From: Ruminococcaceae bacterium UBA3753
GTDB lineage: Bacteria; Bacillota; Clostridia; Oscillospirales; Acutalibacteraceae
Direction: 5' to 3'
Assembly (NCBI GenBank): GCA_002372375.1
Contig: DFGJ01000021.1
Location: forward strand, 1 to 64,000
Length of the DNA: 64,000 bases
Position 1 is the stretch's first letter. Each line of letters opens with the position of its first letter. Below, in pieces: positions 36,823 to 46,736 of the stretch. A model generated the notes under the pieces. The model was not told the DNA's origin and made no database searches. It was given only the letters and a program-made list of their open reading frames with translations. The position numbers and the translations under genes are program-made.

Positions 36823-37266
36823 TTACAGTCCAGTCGAGCCAAATCCTCCGCTTCCACGAACAGTATCATCAAATGGTTGTTCTGTCTCAGCAAGACTCAC
36901 AGGTGTCAGATTAAAGAACAACAATTGTGCTACTCGTTCACCTGGCTTAATGATGTAATCATTTTTACCAAAATTTCTTAGAGCCACTATGACTTCGCCC
37001 CTGTAATCACTGTCGATAATGCCTACGCCGTTAGCAAGAACTATCTCCTTTTTTACAGCCAAGCCACTCCTAGAAACGAGAATTGCAACACTTAAAGCAT
37101 CAGGCATACAGATAGACACGCCACTAGGGACCTTCTTTACCGATCCACTAGGTATAACTAAGTCATTCTGCAAATCGGCAAAAATATCAAACCCCGCCGC
37201 ACCTGTTGTAGCCCTTAAAGGTAAAACAGAAGAATCACGCAATTTCCTTACAAAGACCTTACTAAT
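36823..37266 (-). CDS. dut: dUTP pyrophosphatase with probable ATT start
   Basis: dUTPase hydrolyses dUTP to dUMP and keeps uracil out of DNA. All five motifs of the trimeric family are visible: GAAGFDIFADL, SRSGLAVKK, NGVGIIDSDYRGEVIVAL, KPGERVAQLLF and the C-terminal GSGGFGSTG. A TTG at 37242 would remove the conserved N-terminal VRKLRD, which reads through in frame to an ATT codon at 37266-37264. That ATT is eight bases after a perfect AGGAGG (37280-37275), and a stop codon directly precedes it. I therefore place the start at ATT, giving 147 residues. Confidence 0.9.
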   Translation of the reverse strand: MSKVFVRKLRDSSVLPLRATTGAAGFDIFADLQNDLVIPSGSVKKVPSGVSICMPDALSVAILVSRSGLAVKKEIVLANGVGIIDSDYRGEVIVALRNFGKNDYIIKPGERVAQLLFFNLTPVSLAETEQPFDDTVRGSGGFGSTGL

Positions 37267-37560
37267 CTAGATATCCTCCTAAGAAACAGTACCTAAATTA
37301 TAGCAAAGACAATAATCTAAAGCAATACACAAATTTAAATTTCATTGCTGAAAATGAAAATAAATAAAAAAATATAGAAATAAATGTTTTGGAATACTAA
37401 CTAGTGGCTAAACGAAATATATTCAGGCCGAAATAAACAATAATAAATTAAATTTAACTACCTAAAGAATGATTTTTAAAACCTTACTACGAGTATAAGC
37501 TAAAAATTCTCGGTCAGTATGGCTTCGTAATTTTAATGTTTTACTAAAGCTTTTAGGTTA

Positions 37561-37589
37561 AAGAAAAAGTGCCAACCTATCGGTTGGCA
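37561..37589 (-). terminator. Intrinsic terminator of the RibU-like gene
   Basis: TGCCAACC-TATC-GGTTGGCA forms a perfect 8-bp stem (37570-37589). On the minus strand it is followed by ACTTTTTCTT. It lies 112 bases past the stop of the minus-strand transporter gene. Confidence 0.75.
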
Positions 37590-37701
37590 TTGCCGCACTA
37601 AGTTTACCAAATTTATAAAATCTTATTAATTTAAATTTTAACTGCTGAACGGAAAAGTCCACTTTTTCGAAAAAAACTTTGCTAAATAATTGCTATTAAA
37701 A

Positions 37702-38313
37702 TCAAACAGTTTTTACTCTTCCTTTTCCTAGCAAATTAGCAATCCTAGTATACAGTAAAAAAGCCAAAGTACACGAAAAAAATGATTTTATAAAATTAAA
37801 TGGTGCTACAATATATAAAACGAAGTCGAAAAGATTAGAAATAAATGGTACTAATTTATTCGCCGAATTTAACAAGCTTTCAATTGAACATGAAAACATT
37901 TTTAAGAAAGTTGGCAAAATAATAAAATAGTTCAAAACACAAGCGATAAAAGTACGTACGAATGTTCCAAATAGCAGTCCTGCTATAGTATTTTTTTTTA
38001 TATACAAAGCACAAGTAAATGCCAAACTACCTGTTGAAATAAAATCTATCGTTTCAGACAAAAATAAAGTACGCGTGCCACGCAACAAAATTGACAGCAC
38101 AAACCGTAACAGTGCTACCATAACACCAAAAAAAGGTCCCTCACAAAGTGCGCCCAGCAAAGCAATCCCTTCGCCAAAATCTAATTTATACATAGATAAC
38201 GCATAAAATAGAGGAAACTTTATCAAAGAAATGAGAAAAGATAAAACACCGTACAAAGACACCTTTGCTAGAAAGTAACCCCTACTCGGAGAATCAACTT
38301 TAGAACTGCCCAC
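37702..38313 (-). CDS. ECF transporter S component, RibU-like
   Basis: 203 residues with about six membrane segments. MYKLDFGEGIALLGALCEGP, then FFGVMVALLRFVLSILLRG, matches the RibU pattern (xxLKLDFSDIPALLGAFxxGP, xxGxxVxxIKNLL), and FLSETIDFISTGSLAF fits the GELANFLxGxxF segment. RibU binds riboflavin and works with the shared EcfA/EcfT module, which is not here. The start is GTG at 38313 with only a weak ribosome site (GGCGGG). No FMN riboswitch was found upstream. Riboflavin specificity is inferred from sequence pattern; other S components remain possible. Confidence 0.75.
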   Translation of the reverse strand: MGSSKVDSPSRGYFLAKVSLYGVLSFLISLIKFPLFYALSMYKLDFGEGIALLGALCEGPFFGVMVALLRFVLSILLRGTRTLFLSETIDFISTGSLAFTCALYIKKNTIAGLLFGTFVRTFIACVLNYFIILPTFLKMFSCSIESLLNSANKLVPFISNLFDFVLYIVAPFNFIKSFFSCTLAFLLYTRIANLLGKGRVKTV

Positions 38314-38796
38314 CCGACAAGTACCCGCCTACTAGAAAATCGAAACCGCTTGATCAACTCATCTTGTCATAAATTTCTATAAGTGTGACAAAAGTTCGCT
38401 GATTTCAGCAAAAATATAGTGTTCTATTCAAAAAAATCTAAGATTTCCGGTACAGAATTCATCTAACCAGATGTCCCTATCGAACGAAAACCAAAGACAA
38501 AACCAAATAGTGCAACCTGCCCAAGATAACATACAACCACATTCTTACTAACAAGAGCACAAAAAAGCTATAACCAACAAAGACTCGCACATCAGCTATT
38601 TTATTGAAAATTTTTAGAAAAATCAAATCTAAAAGAATAATAAAGAATATGTTATACTCATAGTATGATACAATTAGCGTTGCTTGCCGGTATTGTCCAT
38701 TTTCTCAGAAAAATGTAGTTGTGTGCTTTTGTTGTAGTGTGGGTTTATTCGTAGGTATGTTATATAGTAACAATATTTTGCGGAGGCGGTGTATTT
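38314..38796. other. Gene-free divergent spacer with a composition switch
   Basis: From 38330 to about 38600 the + strand is strikingly rich in A and C; from about 38660 to the glycosyltransferase it is rich in G and T. The switch lies between the divergent genes, near TATACTCATAGTATGATAC (about 38650-38670). No ORF or RNA was recognised. Confidence 0.5.
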
Positions 38797-39762
38797 TTGT
38801 TTCCGGTTGTAAGTTTAGTTATTCCTGTTTATAATTCAGGAAAATATTTAGCGCAGGCGCTTGATTCTGTTGTGCGCCAAACTTTTCAAAATTTTGAGGT
38901 TGTTATTGTCAATGATGGCTCGACCGATAACAGCGAGCTAATTGCACAAAGTTTTTGCATTAAATACAGTAATTTTAGAATTATTAATCAAAAAAATTCA
39001 GGGCCAGCAAGCGCTAAGAACACAGGGATAAAAAACTCCCGGGGTAAGTTTTTAACTTTTTTAGACAGTGACGATCTTTTGGACTCTAAATTTTTAGAAG
39101 TTCTATATAATTTAATAAAAGAAAATGACTCCGATATATCCTACTGTAATTTTAATTTGTACCACGCAGAAAGTAATATATCGATCTGTATGCCCTTCAC
39201 AGCCAAAAGTGGTGTTTATCAAAAAGATGATGCTTTTGCGAAGTTAATTTCCGATGTCACCTTGCACCATTTTCCCTGGAACAAAATGTATAAAAAAGAT
39301 TTGTTTATAAAAAACAACATAAAATTTCATGATATGTTTTATGAAGATGTAGCAACTTGTCCGGAGTTGTTTTATTACGCAAATAGAGTGGCTGTCACTT
39401 CTAAACCGTTATATTACTACAGACGACACCAAAAAAGTATCATTGCTGTTATGGATTCATGCAAAATCAACGATTTTGTAAAATCATTGGGGATAATTAG
39501 GAACTTTTTAGAAACGAAAAATGAATTTAAAAAATATCGTAAAAGATTTATAAGATACGCAAAAAGGATTAAACTTCAGGTTTACTACTGTATATTGGCG
39601 GATTATATTCGTAACGGAACTGTAAGCGATATGTATAAAAATTTCAAGAATGCTAGTGATTCTATTGATTATTTTGTCTCAGATAGCTTTGAAGTTACTG
39701 ATGGGGAGGTTGTTGTTCCTTATAGTGTATACATACCAAAAAAATTAAATCTTGAATCTTAG
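38797..39762 (+). CDS. Family 2 glycosyltransferase
   Basis: GT-A fold enzyme of GT2: VSLVIPVYNSGKYLAQALDS, FEVVIVNDGSTDNSE (nucleotide-binding Asp), GPASAKNTGIKNSRGKFLTF and the metal-binding LDSDDLL, then YEDVATCPEL with the likely catalytic acidic region and YYRRHQKSI. The last 80 residues are basic and helical, without membrane segments. The start is TTG at 38797, after GGAGG. Members add sugars to surface polysaccharides; with no neighbouring pathway, the acceptor is unknown. Confidence 0.9.
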   Translation: MFPVVSLVIPVYNSGKYLAQALDSVVRQTFQNFEVVIVNDGSTDNSELIAQSFCIKYSNFRIINQKNSGPASAKNTGIKNSRGKFLTFLDSDDLLDSKFLEVLYNLIKENDSDISYCNFNLYHAESNISICMPFTAKSGVYQKDDAFAKLISDVTLHHFPWNKMYKKDLFIKNNIKFHDMFYEDVATCPELFYYANRVAVTSKPLYYYRRHQKSIIAVMDSCKINDFVKSLGIIRNFLETKNEFKKYRKRFIRYAKRIKLQVYYCILADYIRNGTVSDMYKNFKNASDSIDYFVSDSFEVTDGEVVVPYSVYIPKKLNLES

Positions 39763-40260
39763 AAAAATTCACAATATACTTTTGACGGTGTACGTCGTGG
39801 AAAGTTGAATTTTGTAGTTTTTTACAAGTTAGCGCAAATAAGAATGTGAGTGAGGGCTGTTTTTTTCTTGATGAGCGTGTTCCCCACAACATGTTCTTGC
39901 TCAAAATCCATATGGATTGTACCTTTTCCCGTAAGTGTATCTAAATGGTTCTTCGCCTGGAGTGTTGATCAAAAATTGCAATTCCCTGCCAGATACTATT
40001 AAAATTCACAATAGCTTTGTACCACTTTTTGACTAACAGCTTTTTAGTTAAACATATCCTCGTTCGATTTTATGCCGGCTCGTTGGCAGACATTTTATAT
40101 AAATTCAAAGCATGAAGTGAGTTTTATTTCTGAAACGTACAAAAAGTTCTCTATGTAAAGTTTAATACTTTCAATTTACACACATGCAATTATAGAGTTA
40201 ATATTAAAGTAAATCTATTTTTTATAGAATTTAATAACAACCCATACTGCATATTGCCAC
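39763..40260. other. Gene-free span before asnS
   Basis: About 500 bases with mixed composition. The minus ORF at 39695-39904 overlaps the end of the glycosyltransferase and is unsupported. No T-box leader for asnS is visible (no TGGNACCGCG-like word). Confidence 0.45.
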
Positions 40261-40289
40261 TTGCTTTTCCTTCGATTATCTAGTACAAT
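40261..40289 (+). promoter_or_regulatory. Promoter of asnS
   Basis: TTGCTT (40261-40266), 17 bases, TACAAT (40284-40289), about 46 bases before the ATG at 40336. Confidence 0.5.
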
Positions 40290-40335
40290 ATTGTTGTGAT
40301 GCAGTCGAAGTATTTGCTCTGGTTGGTTTTTATTT

Positions 40336-41739
40336 ATGGGTGATTTGCGCGTCAGCGTGTTAAGTTTGTTTAAAAATTACAAATCGTTTGACTCGAAAAG
40401 TTTAGAGCTTTGTGGTTGGATACGGACTGTTAGAGATTTGAAAGATGTTGCCTTTGCTGAGCTGAATGATGGAAGTTGCCTTATGAATTTACAGCTCGTT
40501 GCTGCGCGCGATGTGTTGGATAATTTTCATGATTTTGTCAAAATGGGAGTGGGGTCTGCTGTCAGAGTCAAGGGGGATTTGCTTTTAACGGGGAAAAAAG
40601 GTCAGCCTTTCGAATTGAAGGTGTCTTGTTTTTTTGTTGAAGGGGATTCAACTGGTGATTATCCTCTACAAAAGAAGCGTCACAGTCTTGAATTTTTGAG
40701 GACTATAGCACATCTTAGGGCGCGTACCAATACATATAGTGCTATTTTCAGGGTTAGGTCTGCCGCTTCGTTTGCGATACATGATTTCTTTAATAAGGAA
40801 GGATTTGTTTACGTACATACTCCTGTACTTACTGGCAGTGATTGTGAGGGTGCGGGTGAGATGTTTACGGTAACTACGCTTAATTTAGCTGGATTTCCTG
40901 CCACATCTGAAGGAAGCGCATCTGGTTTTTCCAAAGATTTTTTTGGCAAGCATGCTTCACTTACTGTTTCTGGCCAATTGGAGGCCGAGTGTCTTGCGAT
41001 GGCATTGGGCAAGGTTTACACTTTTGGGCCAACTTTTAGAGCAGAGAAGTCTTATACTGGACGTCATGCTGCAGAATTTTGGATGATTGAGCCGGAGATG
41101 GCTTTTGCCAACCTTTCAGATAACATTGTCGTTGCTGAGCGTATGTTGAAGTATGTGGTCAATTCAGTCTTGGAAAAGTGCTACGATGATTTGGCTTTTC
41201 TGGAAAAATTTTATGAAAAAGGTTTAGTAAAGAGACTCAAAGATTTAGTTTCAATGAATTTTGAAATTCTATCTTATACTGAGGCCATAGGATTGTTGAA
41301 AAAAAGTGACTTCGATTTTGTGTATAAGCCCGAATGGGGCATTGATCTTCAAACTGAGCATGAACGTTATTTGACAGAGAGTGTTTTAAAAAAACCAGTT
41401 TTTGTTGTCAACTACCCTAAAGGAATTAAATCTTTTTACATGAAACTTAATGATGATGGTGAAACTGTGGCTGCGATGGACCTTTTGGTGCCAGGGGTCG
41501 GTGAAATTATTGGTGGTAGTGAGCGTGAATCGAATTATGACGCTTTGATTAAGCGAATGGACGAGTTGGGTCTTAAAAAGGAAGAGTACTGGTGGTATTT
41601 GGACTTGAGAAAATATGGGAGTGCAACACATTCCGGTTATGGTCTGGGGTTTGAAAGGTTAATCATGTATCTTACTGGGATTTCAAATATAAGAGATGTC
41701 TTGCCTTTCCCAAGGACTACGGGTAATTTGGAATTTTAA
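40336..41739 (+). CDS. asnS: Asparaginyl-tRNA synthetase
   Basis: Class IIb synthetase that charges tRNA-Asn. The N-terminal OB-fold anticodon domain has LELCGWIRTVRDLKDVAFAE and NDGSCLMNLQLV. The catalytic domain has motif 1 around FFNKEGFVYVHTPVLTGSDC, motif 2 TFRAEKSYTGRHAAEFWMIE and motif 3 HSGYGLGFERLIMYLTG, ending NIRDVLPFPRT. EFWMIEPEMAF and the C-terminal PRTTGNLEF separate it from AspRS. Length 467 is normal. Expressed as a single gene and G/T-rich on the coding strand. Confidence 0.96.
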   Translation: MGDLRVSVLSLFKNYKSFDSKSLELCGWIRTVRDLKDVAFAELNDGSCLMNLQLVAARDVLDNFHDFVKMGVGSAVRVKGDLLLTGKKGQPFELKVSCFFVEGDSTGDYPLQKKRHSLEFLRTIAHLRARTNTYSAIFRVRSAASFAIHDFFNKEGFVYVHTPVLTGSDCEGAGEMFTVTTLNLAGFPATSEGSASGFSKDFFGKHASLTVSGQLEAECLAMALGKVYTFGPTFRAEKSYTGRHAAEFWMIEPEMAFANLSDNIVVAERMLKYVVNSVLEKCYDDLAFLEKFYEKGLVKRLKDLVSMNFEILSYTEAIGLLKKSDFDFVYKPEWGIDLQTEHERYLTESVLKKPVFVVNYPKGIKSFYMKLNDDGETVAAMDLLVPGVGEIIGGSERESNYDALIKRMDELGLKKEEYWWYLDLRKYGSATHSGYGLGFERLIMYLTGISNIRDVLPFPRTTGNLEF

Positions 41740-43338
41740 TGGTCGTGTTCACGTTTTGGCAAGCTGCTCGTAGTTGTGTGGGTGTGCGGCTGATGGTGGG
41801 TCTTAGTTCACGAGGTATTTAACGTTAGAAATGGGGGTGTCACAAAGTATCCCATATTTTTGTGTATGGCTGGTGCTGGGATGTTGCTAGCTGTGGCGGG
41901 TTTTACGCGGTATAGAGGAATCGGTTTGGCTTAGCTTTTGGCGTGTCAGGTGTTCTTTAGGTTGCTGATGTTTGAGCGTTTCACATTTTCGGTAGTTTGG
42001 TTCGAATGTTTTTTAGTGGCAGTTGAGGTGGGGTTATATGATGCGGTTCAAAAATTTGCAAGAATGTGTGGCTCTGGAGCTTGGTGCTACGGAAAGGATT
42101 AATTTTTTGGATTGAAAACTAATTTTTAAGGTAATCTAATCAAAAATGCATACTGTTATTATTAATTTTCATAAAAAGTGGGTTTATTTCGGACATTTGC
42201 TAGTAACGGTAGGATGTTATGCAATCTACTCAAAAACTAACAAAGCAATGTGGTTCTAGAACTTGCTGCTACGGCAGCAATTAACTTTTTTAGATTTAAA
42301 ACTAGTTTTTAGCGCCATAAAATCATAAATATATATCGTTATTGCAAATTTTTTGAAACCTTTAAATTTACTTTGGTCATTTTTTGTTAAAAGTCTGGTG
42401 GAGGTATACCATAATTCTTGTCTCAGAACATCAAGGAATAGTAGTACTATATAAACATGTTCTTTAGCACCGGTAAAGTTTTAGGAATGGCTGCTAAGCC
42501 TAATTGGTTCATACCTTTACTGTAAGTTTTTTGTAAATTTAAGAATTTAAGCTATCAGCGATTTTGGTTTCAACTGTTTTTCTGCACTGTTGAAAGGGAT
42601 TTTAACCTTTGGCGGATGGTAGGATAAAAACAAAGGAAAAAGCAGACAGGTGATAAAAATGCCTTATTTTTCTGCGGATAAAACAGCAAGCAAAATTTTT
42701 CAAACATACCGAATATTTTAACACTTTTCAGAACTTTAGTTGACATTCCATTTGTCATTTAGCAGATAAATATTTGTTATCTGTCGTTGTGCGATATCAG
42801 AAGTTACTAAAATTTTTGATAAATTTGTGGTAAGAAAAATGGTTCAACAAATTCTAGCCCATAATATCTAAAAGATTTTTAGTTCTATATGCATTTATCT
42901 CTTTGGCACCGACAGGCTTTTGGGAACGGTTTCTTAGTACGATCTGATTAGAAATCTTATAACTTTAGTACAAACACTTCACTGATTTACTATTCTTCAC
43001 ATTTGACGGTTTTGATTTTAGGCTTTTACTGATACTAAACCTAACATAAGGTCTTGCACCAAATGTCGCAGACCAATTAATGGAACGTTTATAATTGTCG
43101 GTATCCAAAAACAATTTAATACAGCCGACTTGCGACACGGAAAACTTAAAAAATTATACTTATAGTCTAAAGTAGTATCTATTTCTATGCATACCACTAA
43201 ATCTATATGTGTCCTCTGCCGACCAAACCTATCCACACACAACTTCCGGTGTACCATTTGCCAACAACTTTTTCAGTCGACTTAAACGCAGCAGTAACCT
43301 GAGGTTACACAAAATTTTGAAAAATATGAGCAAATCAT
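41740..43338. other. Large gene-free span
   Basis: 1.6 kb between convergent asnS and dacF. It contains a two-copy repeat (listed separately) and one 25-codon ORF at 42038-42115 with a good ribosome site (GAGGTGGGG, then ATG), MMRFKNLQECVALELGATER plus five residues. The repeat's second copy does not preserve this frame, so it is probably not a gene. The first part is G/T-rich on +; from about 43000 A/C increases toward the minus-strand gene. Confidence 0.5.
42036..42345. repeat. Two-copy direct repeat, offset about 182 bp
   Basis: First copy about 42036-42162, second about 42217-42345. Matching landmarks are CAAAAATTTGCAAGAATGTG versus CAAAAACTAACAAAGCAATG, GAGCTTGGTGCTACGG versus GAACTTGCTGCTACGG, AAAACTAATTTTTA versus AAAACTAGTTTTTA, and GTTATT at each end. 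Several small indels separate them. Non-coding by appearance. Confidence 0.7.
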
Positions 43339-44730
43339 CTAGACATGTAAATTTCCTTTCTTCTTATAGAAAGTCGGACGTCTTCCTCTTCTTCCCGTAC
43401 TCCTAAACCTACTTTTCTTCACAAAGAAGTTAACCATCATAATCAACAAAATAAAAAAGAACACCAGTGCCAATTTAAACCATACAGATTCGAAAAAACT
43501 AGTTAAAACATACATAACATATAAAATGTTACTGCATTTTATATCTTCTCCCGATGTTAATCCAACAACTGCCACGGGACAATTAGCATATGAAAGAGTA
43601 GCTTTTCCCAAAATTTGATCATTAGTAACGGGGGCATTTATTTTATCCGGCACATCTAATTTACAGTTCAGACTAGAGGGCAATACATCTTTAGGCAACA
43701 TAACTCTACAATCTCTCACAGGATGCAAACTCAACTTCTTTTTACCCCAGGCCAGTCGCAAACTAGTTTCACCAAGCGAAGAGTCTGTATTAGCAATACT
43801 TTTTATCTCTAAATTATCAAAAGCCCATTGGTAGAGTTTTCTTGATTCAACCATGGCCAAATTTTGCTTAATGTCATCAGAAAACGTACCTAAAATAACA
43901 CACATATAATGCTGATTTCCTGTAAAAGCCGTCGAAACGAGGCATTTTCCAGCCAATGTGCTGTAACCCGTCTTAATCCCTTTAGCATACTTATAATAAA
44001 GATTACCGCCGCGCGCTCTATCTATCATACTATTAGTCGTAACCAGTGGATAGCGATTTTCACCTAAAATTTTTGACGTAGCCATTGATGTAATTTCTTC
44101 AAAAATTGGAAATTTGGTTATTGCATACCTGGCAATGATTGCTATATCTCTGGCGGTAGAATAATGTCCTTCAGCATCCAAACCGTGTGGATTAACAAAA
44201 TGTGTATTCTTACAGCCTAATTCAATAGCCTTTTTATTCATAATATCAACAAACTCACTTATATTTCCATGCCCAAAGTAATCAGCAAGCACTAGTGCCG
44301 CATCATTCCCCGAGGTAATCAGCAAACAGTGCAAAAGCTGCAAAACACTGAGTTCCTCACCAACTTTTATACCAGAAAGTGAACTACCTGTTCCATCCAA
44401 ACTTCTTATAAGTTCACGTTTTACAGAAACCTTTGTATTAGAAAGATCTGAAACACTTTCCAGAGTAACTACAGCGGTCATTATCTTCGTCAACGAAGCG
44501 ATTGGCAAGCGCTCGTCAATATTTCTTTCGTATACGGTAGAGTCTGTATCCAAACTTATTAGAAGCGCACTTTTAGCAGAAACATCTACTGGTACGTTAA
44601 GCGGAAAAGTCGAAACTGATAGATCAGTCGGTATAGAATTTGTGGAAGAAAGTTTTCCGGATAAAAAAAAGTTACACAAAAAAGCTAAAAAGCAAAAAAT
44701 AATCGAACCTAAAAGCAACTTCTTCAACAT
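43339..44730 (-). CDS. dacF: D-alanyl-D-alanine carboxypeptidase (DacF type)
   Basis: A low-molecular-weight PBP that trims stem pentapeptides. From the ATG at 44730, with GGAG five bases upstream, the product has a signal anchor (LLLGSIIFCFLAFLCNFFL), SxxK in PIASLTKIMTA, SGN in LLITSGNDAALVLADY and KTG in AKGIKTGYSTLAGKCL. A C-terminal beta domain and a final membrane segment (SVWFKLALVFFFILLIMMV) with a basic tail follow. The terminal transmembrane anchor is unusual; PBP5-type enzymes normally end in an amphipathic helix. DacF-type enzymes act in vegetative growth and sporulation. Confidence 0.93.
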   Translation of the reverse strand: MLKKLLLGSIIFCFLAFLCNFFLSGKLSSTNSIPTDLSVSTFPLNVPVDVSAKSALLISLDTDSTVYERNIDERLPIASLTKIMTAVVTLESVSDLSNTKVSVKRELIRSLDGTGSSLSGIKVGEELSVLQLLHCLLITSGNDAALVLADYFGHGNISEFVDIMNKKAIELGCKNTHFVNPHGLDAEGHYSTARDIAIIARYAITKFPIFEEITSMATSKILGENRYPLVTTNSMIDRARGGNLYYKYAKGIKTGYSTLAGKCLVSTAFTGNQHYMCVILGTFSDDIKQNLAMVESRKLYQWAFDNLEIKSIANTDSSLGETSLRLAWGKKKLSLHPVRDCRVMLPKDVLPSSLNCKLDVPDKINAPVTNDQILGKATLSYANCPVAVVGLTSGEDIKCSNILYVMYVLTSFFESVWFKLALVFFFILLIMMVNFFVKKSRFRSTGRRGRRPTFYKKKGNLHV

Positions 44731-45211
44731 ACATGCTCCACGAGAACAAGTGAACAAAATAAACTACACAAAGTAACAACTATAAGAGGATAACAAGTGA
44801 ATTATAAATGAAAAAAAAGAGAAAAACAATGAAAAAAGTAGATACACAACTTCATTATAGCTTTTTTGATAAATTAATATACTCCTTCATATCACTGACT
44901 GACAAAAGATGTTTCGTTTTATCTAAAAATATAAAATTCGGAATAAATGTGGCTTATGTTGTATTGATTCAGCTGAGAATAAAGAATTTTGTATTATTAA
45001 AACCACATATTGGATATAAAGAGAAAATAAAACAGGAAAAAGTATCGACTAAAGCAAATTGAAGAAGCAAGTACTAGAATAATGGGAAAACATGGGTTTG
45101 TAGTACAGCTTATAATGAATAGAATTCGAAGGCTGAGCTGGTAGAAGGCCATTACCGACTATTAAATCAACATAAAAATATGATTTTTAAAACATACCTT
45201 AGAGCAAAGCA
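44731..45211. other. Spacer with one doubtful ORF
   Basis: Between dacF and the symporter gene, both on the minus strand. A plus-strand frame at 44808-45062 (84 residues, Lys-rich, one weakly hydrophobic stretch) has no ribosome site and typical random AT-rich codon content, so I do not call it. Nothing else is recognised. Confidence 0.4.
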
Positions 45212-46618
45212 CTATTTTCTTGATTTTTCATAATCTCTTAGTGAATTCATCGCTTCTTTTGAAAGTAAAAACAAAGCTAAAATATTAAAAATTGTCATTA
45301 AGCCTATGCCAAGGTCCGCTAAGTCCCATACGAAAGTATACGCATTCAAGCCACCTAAAAATAACATCAACACAAAAAATATCTTGTACAAAAATTGATA
45401 AATTTTATTTTGCCCAAAAATATAAGTTACACTCGGCCTGGCATATAAAAGTAATCCCAAAAATGTTGAAAAACTAAACAAAACTAATATAATAGTTATG
45501 AATCCTGACCCCCAAGACCCTACGTGATAATTAGTGGATGACTGCAAAAGTTCCATACCTTCCAAGTTACCAATCACGTTTCTTGGAACAAATAATATTA
45601 AAAAAGATGTACATGTACAAATTATGGTATCTATACATACTCCCAAGCATTGCATGAGGCCAGCTTTTGCTGGATGACTAACGTCGGCCATAGCAACAAC
45701 ATTCGGTGTATTGCCTGAACCAGCTTCATTTGAAAATATCCCTCGTTTCGCACCAGTAACTATAACAGTACCGATACCGCCTGCGACAACTTGTTTAAGT
45801 CCGAATGCTTCCTGTAAAATGTTAGAAAAAACACTTGGAACAAAAGCCAAATTTTTAAGTATTACAAACACAGTTGCAAGAAAATAAGCTCCCGCCATAA
45901 TTGGGACCATAACGTCCAAAACTTTTACCAAAATCTTATTTTTAAATACAACAAATAAGGCAACTATTACCATTGCTATTGTTGTATAGACTGCCGGAAT
46001 GTTGCAGGCATTCTTTACTGCGCTAGTTACAGAATTACTAGCTACCTGACTAACTCCGGCTAAGCACGTGATACCAGATAGAGCAAACAAAATTGCAACT
46101 ATAGATTTTTTTCGCTTACCGCAAAATCTAATTAATGCATCGTGAATGTAATATGCGGGCCCACCAATAAAACCTCCGTTAATTTTATCTTCTTTTTTAT
46201 GTAACTGCGCTAAAACAGATTCAACAAAGGCTAATGAAGAGCCTAAAATAGCGAAAATCCACATCCAAAAAATGGAACCGGCACCACCTAAAGAAATAGC
46301 CGCAACAACTCCAACCAGATTGCCCATGCCTACCCGTGTAGCAGTCGCGACGATCAGCGCTTGTAAGCCAGATAATCCATTCTTGCTTTCACTCTTTTCG
46401 CACGCCACTCTAATCATTTCAGGAATCATGCGAATTTGTAAGAACCGCGTCCTAAAAGTAAAGTAAATTCCCGAAAGCGCCAAAAGTAGCACCAAAAACG
46501 AGACATCCAGTGTGATACCTCCTGGCAAAGGTATTTTAATTAAATCCCCCCACAAAAAACCGAGCAAAGCATCTAACAAACTCTTCGCTGCTTTGCTCAC
46601 ACTTAATACGATATTCAC
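45212..46618 (-). CDS. Sodium:amino acid (alanine/glycine) symporter, AGCS family
   Basis: 468 residues with about eleven membrane segments. Family signatures are LQALIVATATRVGMGNLVGV (the P-G-AxxTGxGNI-like substrate region), GGAGSIFWMWIFAILGSSLA, GGFIGGPAYYIHDAL and GAKRGIFSNEAGSGNTPNV. Members import alanine or glycine with Na+. The start is GTG at 46618 without a convincing ribosome site. A 23-codon ORF with a very strong ribosome site ends 30 bases upstream, so translation may be coupled. Amino acid import fits a host-dependent organism. Confidence 0.92.
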   Translation of the reverse strand: MNIVLSVSKAAKSLLDALLGFLWGDLIKIPLPGGITLDVSFLVLLLALSGIYFTFRTRFLQIRMIPEMIRVACEKSESKNGLSGLQALIVATATRVGMGNLVGVVAAISLGGAGSIFWMWIFAILGSSLAFVESVLAQLHKKEDKINGGFIGGPAYYIHDALIRFCGKRKKSIVAILFALSGITCLAGVSQVASNSVTSAVKNACNIPAVYTTIAMVIVALFVVFKNKILVKVLDVMVPIMAGAYFLATVFVILKNLAFVPSVFSNILQEAFGLKQVVAGGIGTVIVTGAKRGIFSNEAGSGNTPNVVAMADVSHPAKAGLMQCLGVCIDTIICTCTSFLILFVPRNVIGNLEGMELLQSSTNYHVGSWGSGFITIILVLFSFSTFLGLLLYARPSVTYIFGQNKIYQFLYKIFFVLMLFLGGLNAYTFVWDLADLGIGLMTIFNILALFLLSKEAMNSLRDYEKSRK

Positions 46619-46648
46619 AACAATTTCTCAACCACTAAACCTTAAAAA

Positions 46649-46720
46649 TTAAGGAACCCTTTCTTTCAAAATATGTTCTATACAAGTAAATAATCTAAAA
46701 AAGCCAAAGCCATCTGCCAT
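46649..46720 (-). CDS. 23-residue small ORF upstream of the AGCS symporter
   Basis: ATG at 46720, preceded at seven bases by AAAGGAGGT (46736-46728), the best ribosome site in the window. The product is MADGFGFFRLFTC followed by IEHILKERVP; the stop is TAA at 46651-46649. It is slightly amphipathic with an aromatic N-terminal half and no run of codons for one amino acid, so it is not an obvious attenuation peptide. It lies just before the symporter gene on the same strand. It could be a leader peptide controlling that gene, or a small membrane-associated protein. Confidence 0.6.
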   Translation of the reverse strand: MADGFGFFRLFTCIEHILKERVP

Positions 46721-46736
46721 GGCCACCACCTCCTTT

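Noticed and set aside
38314..38460. FMN riboswitch before the RibU-like gene
   Set aside because: No AGGATCTTCGGGGC-like or GACCGGCGG-like segments on the minus strand.
44808..45062. 84-residue Lys-rich ORF between dacF and the symporter
   Set aside because: No ribosome site, random-looking AT-rich composition and no family; composition around it fits spacer DNA.
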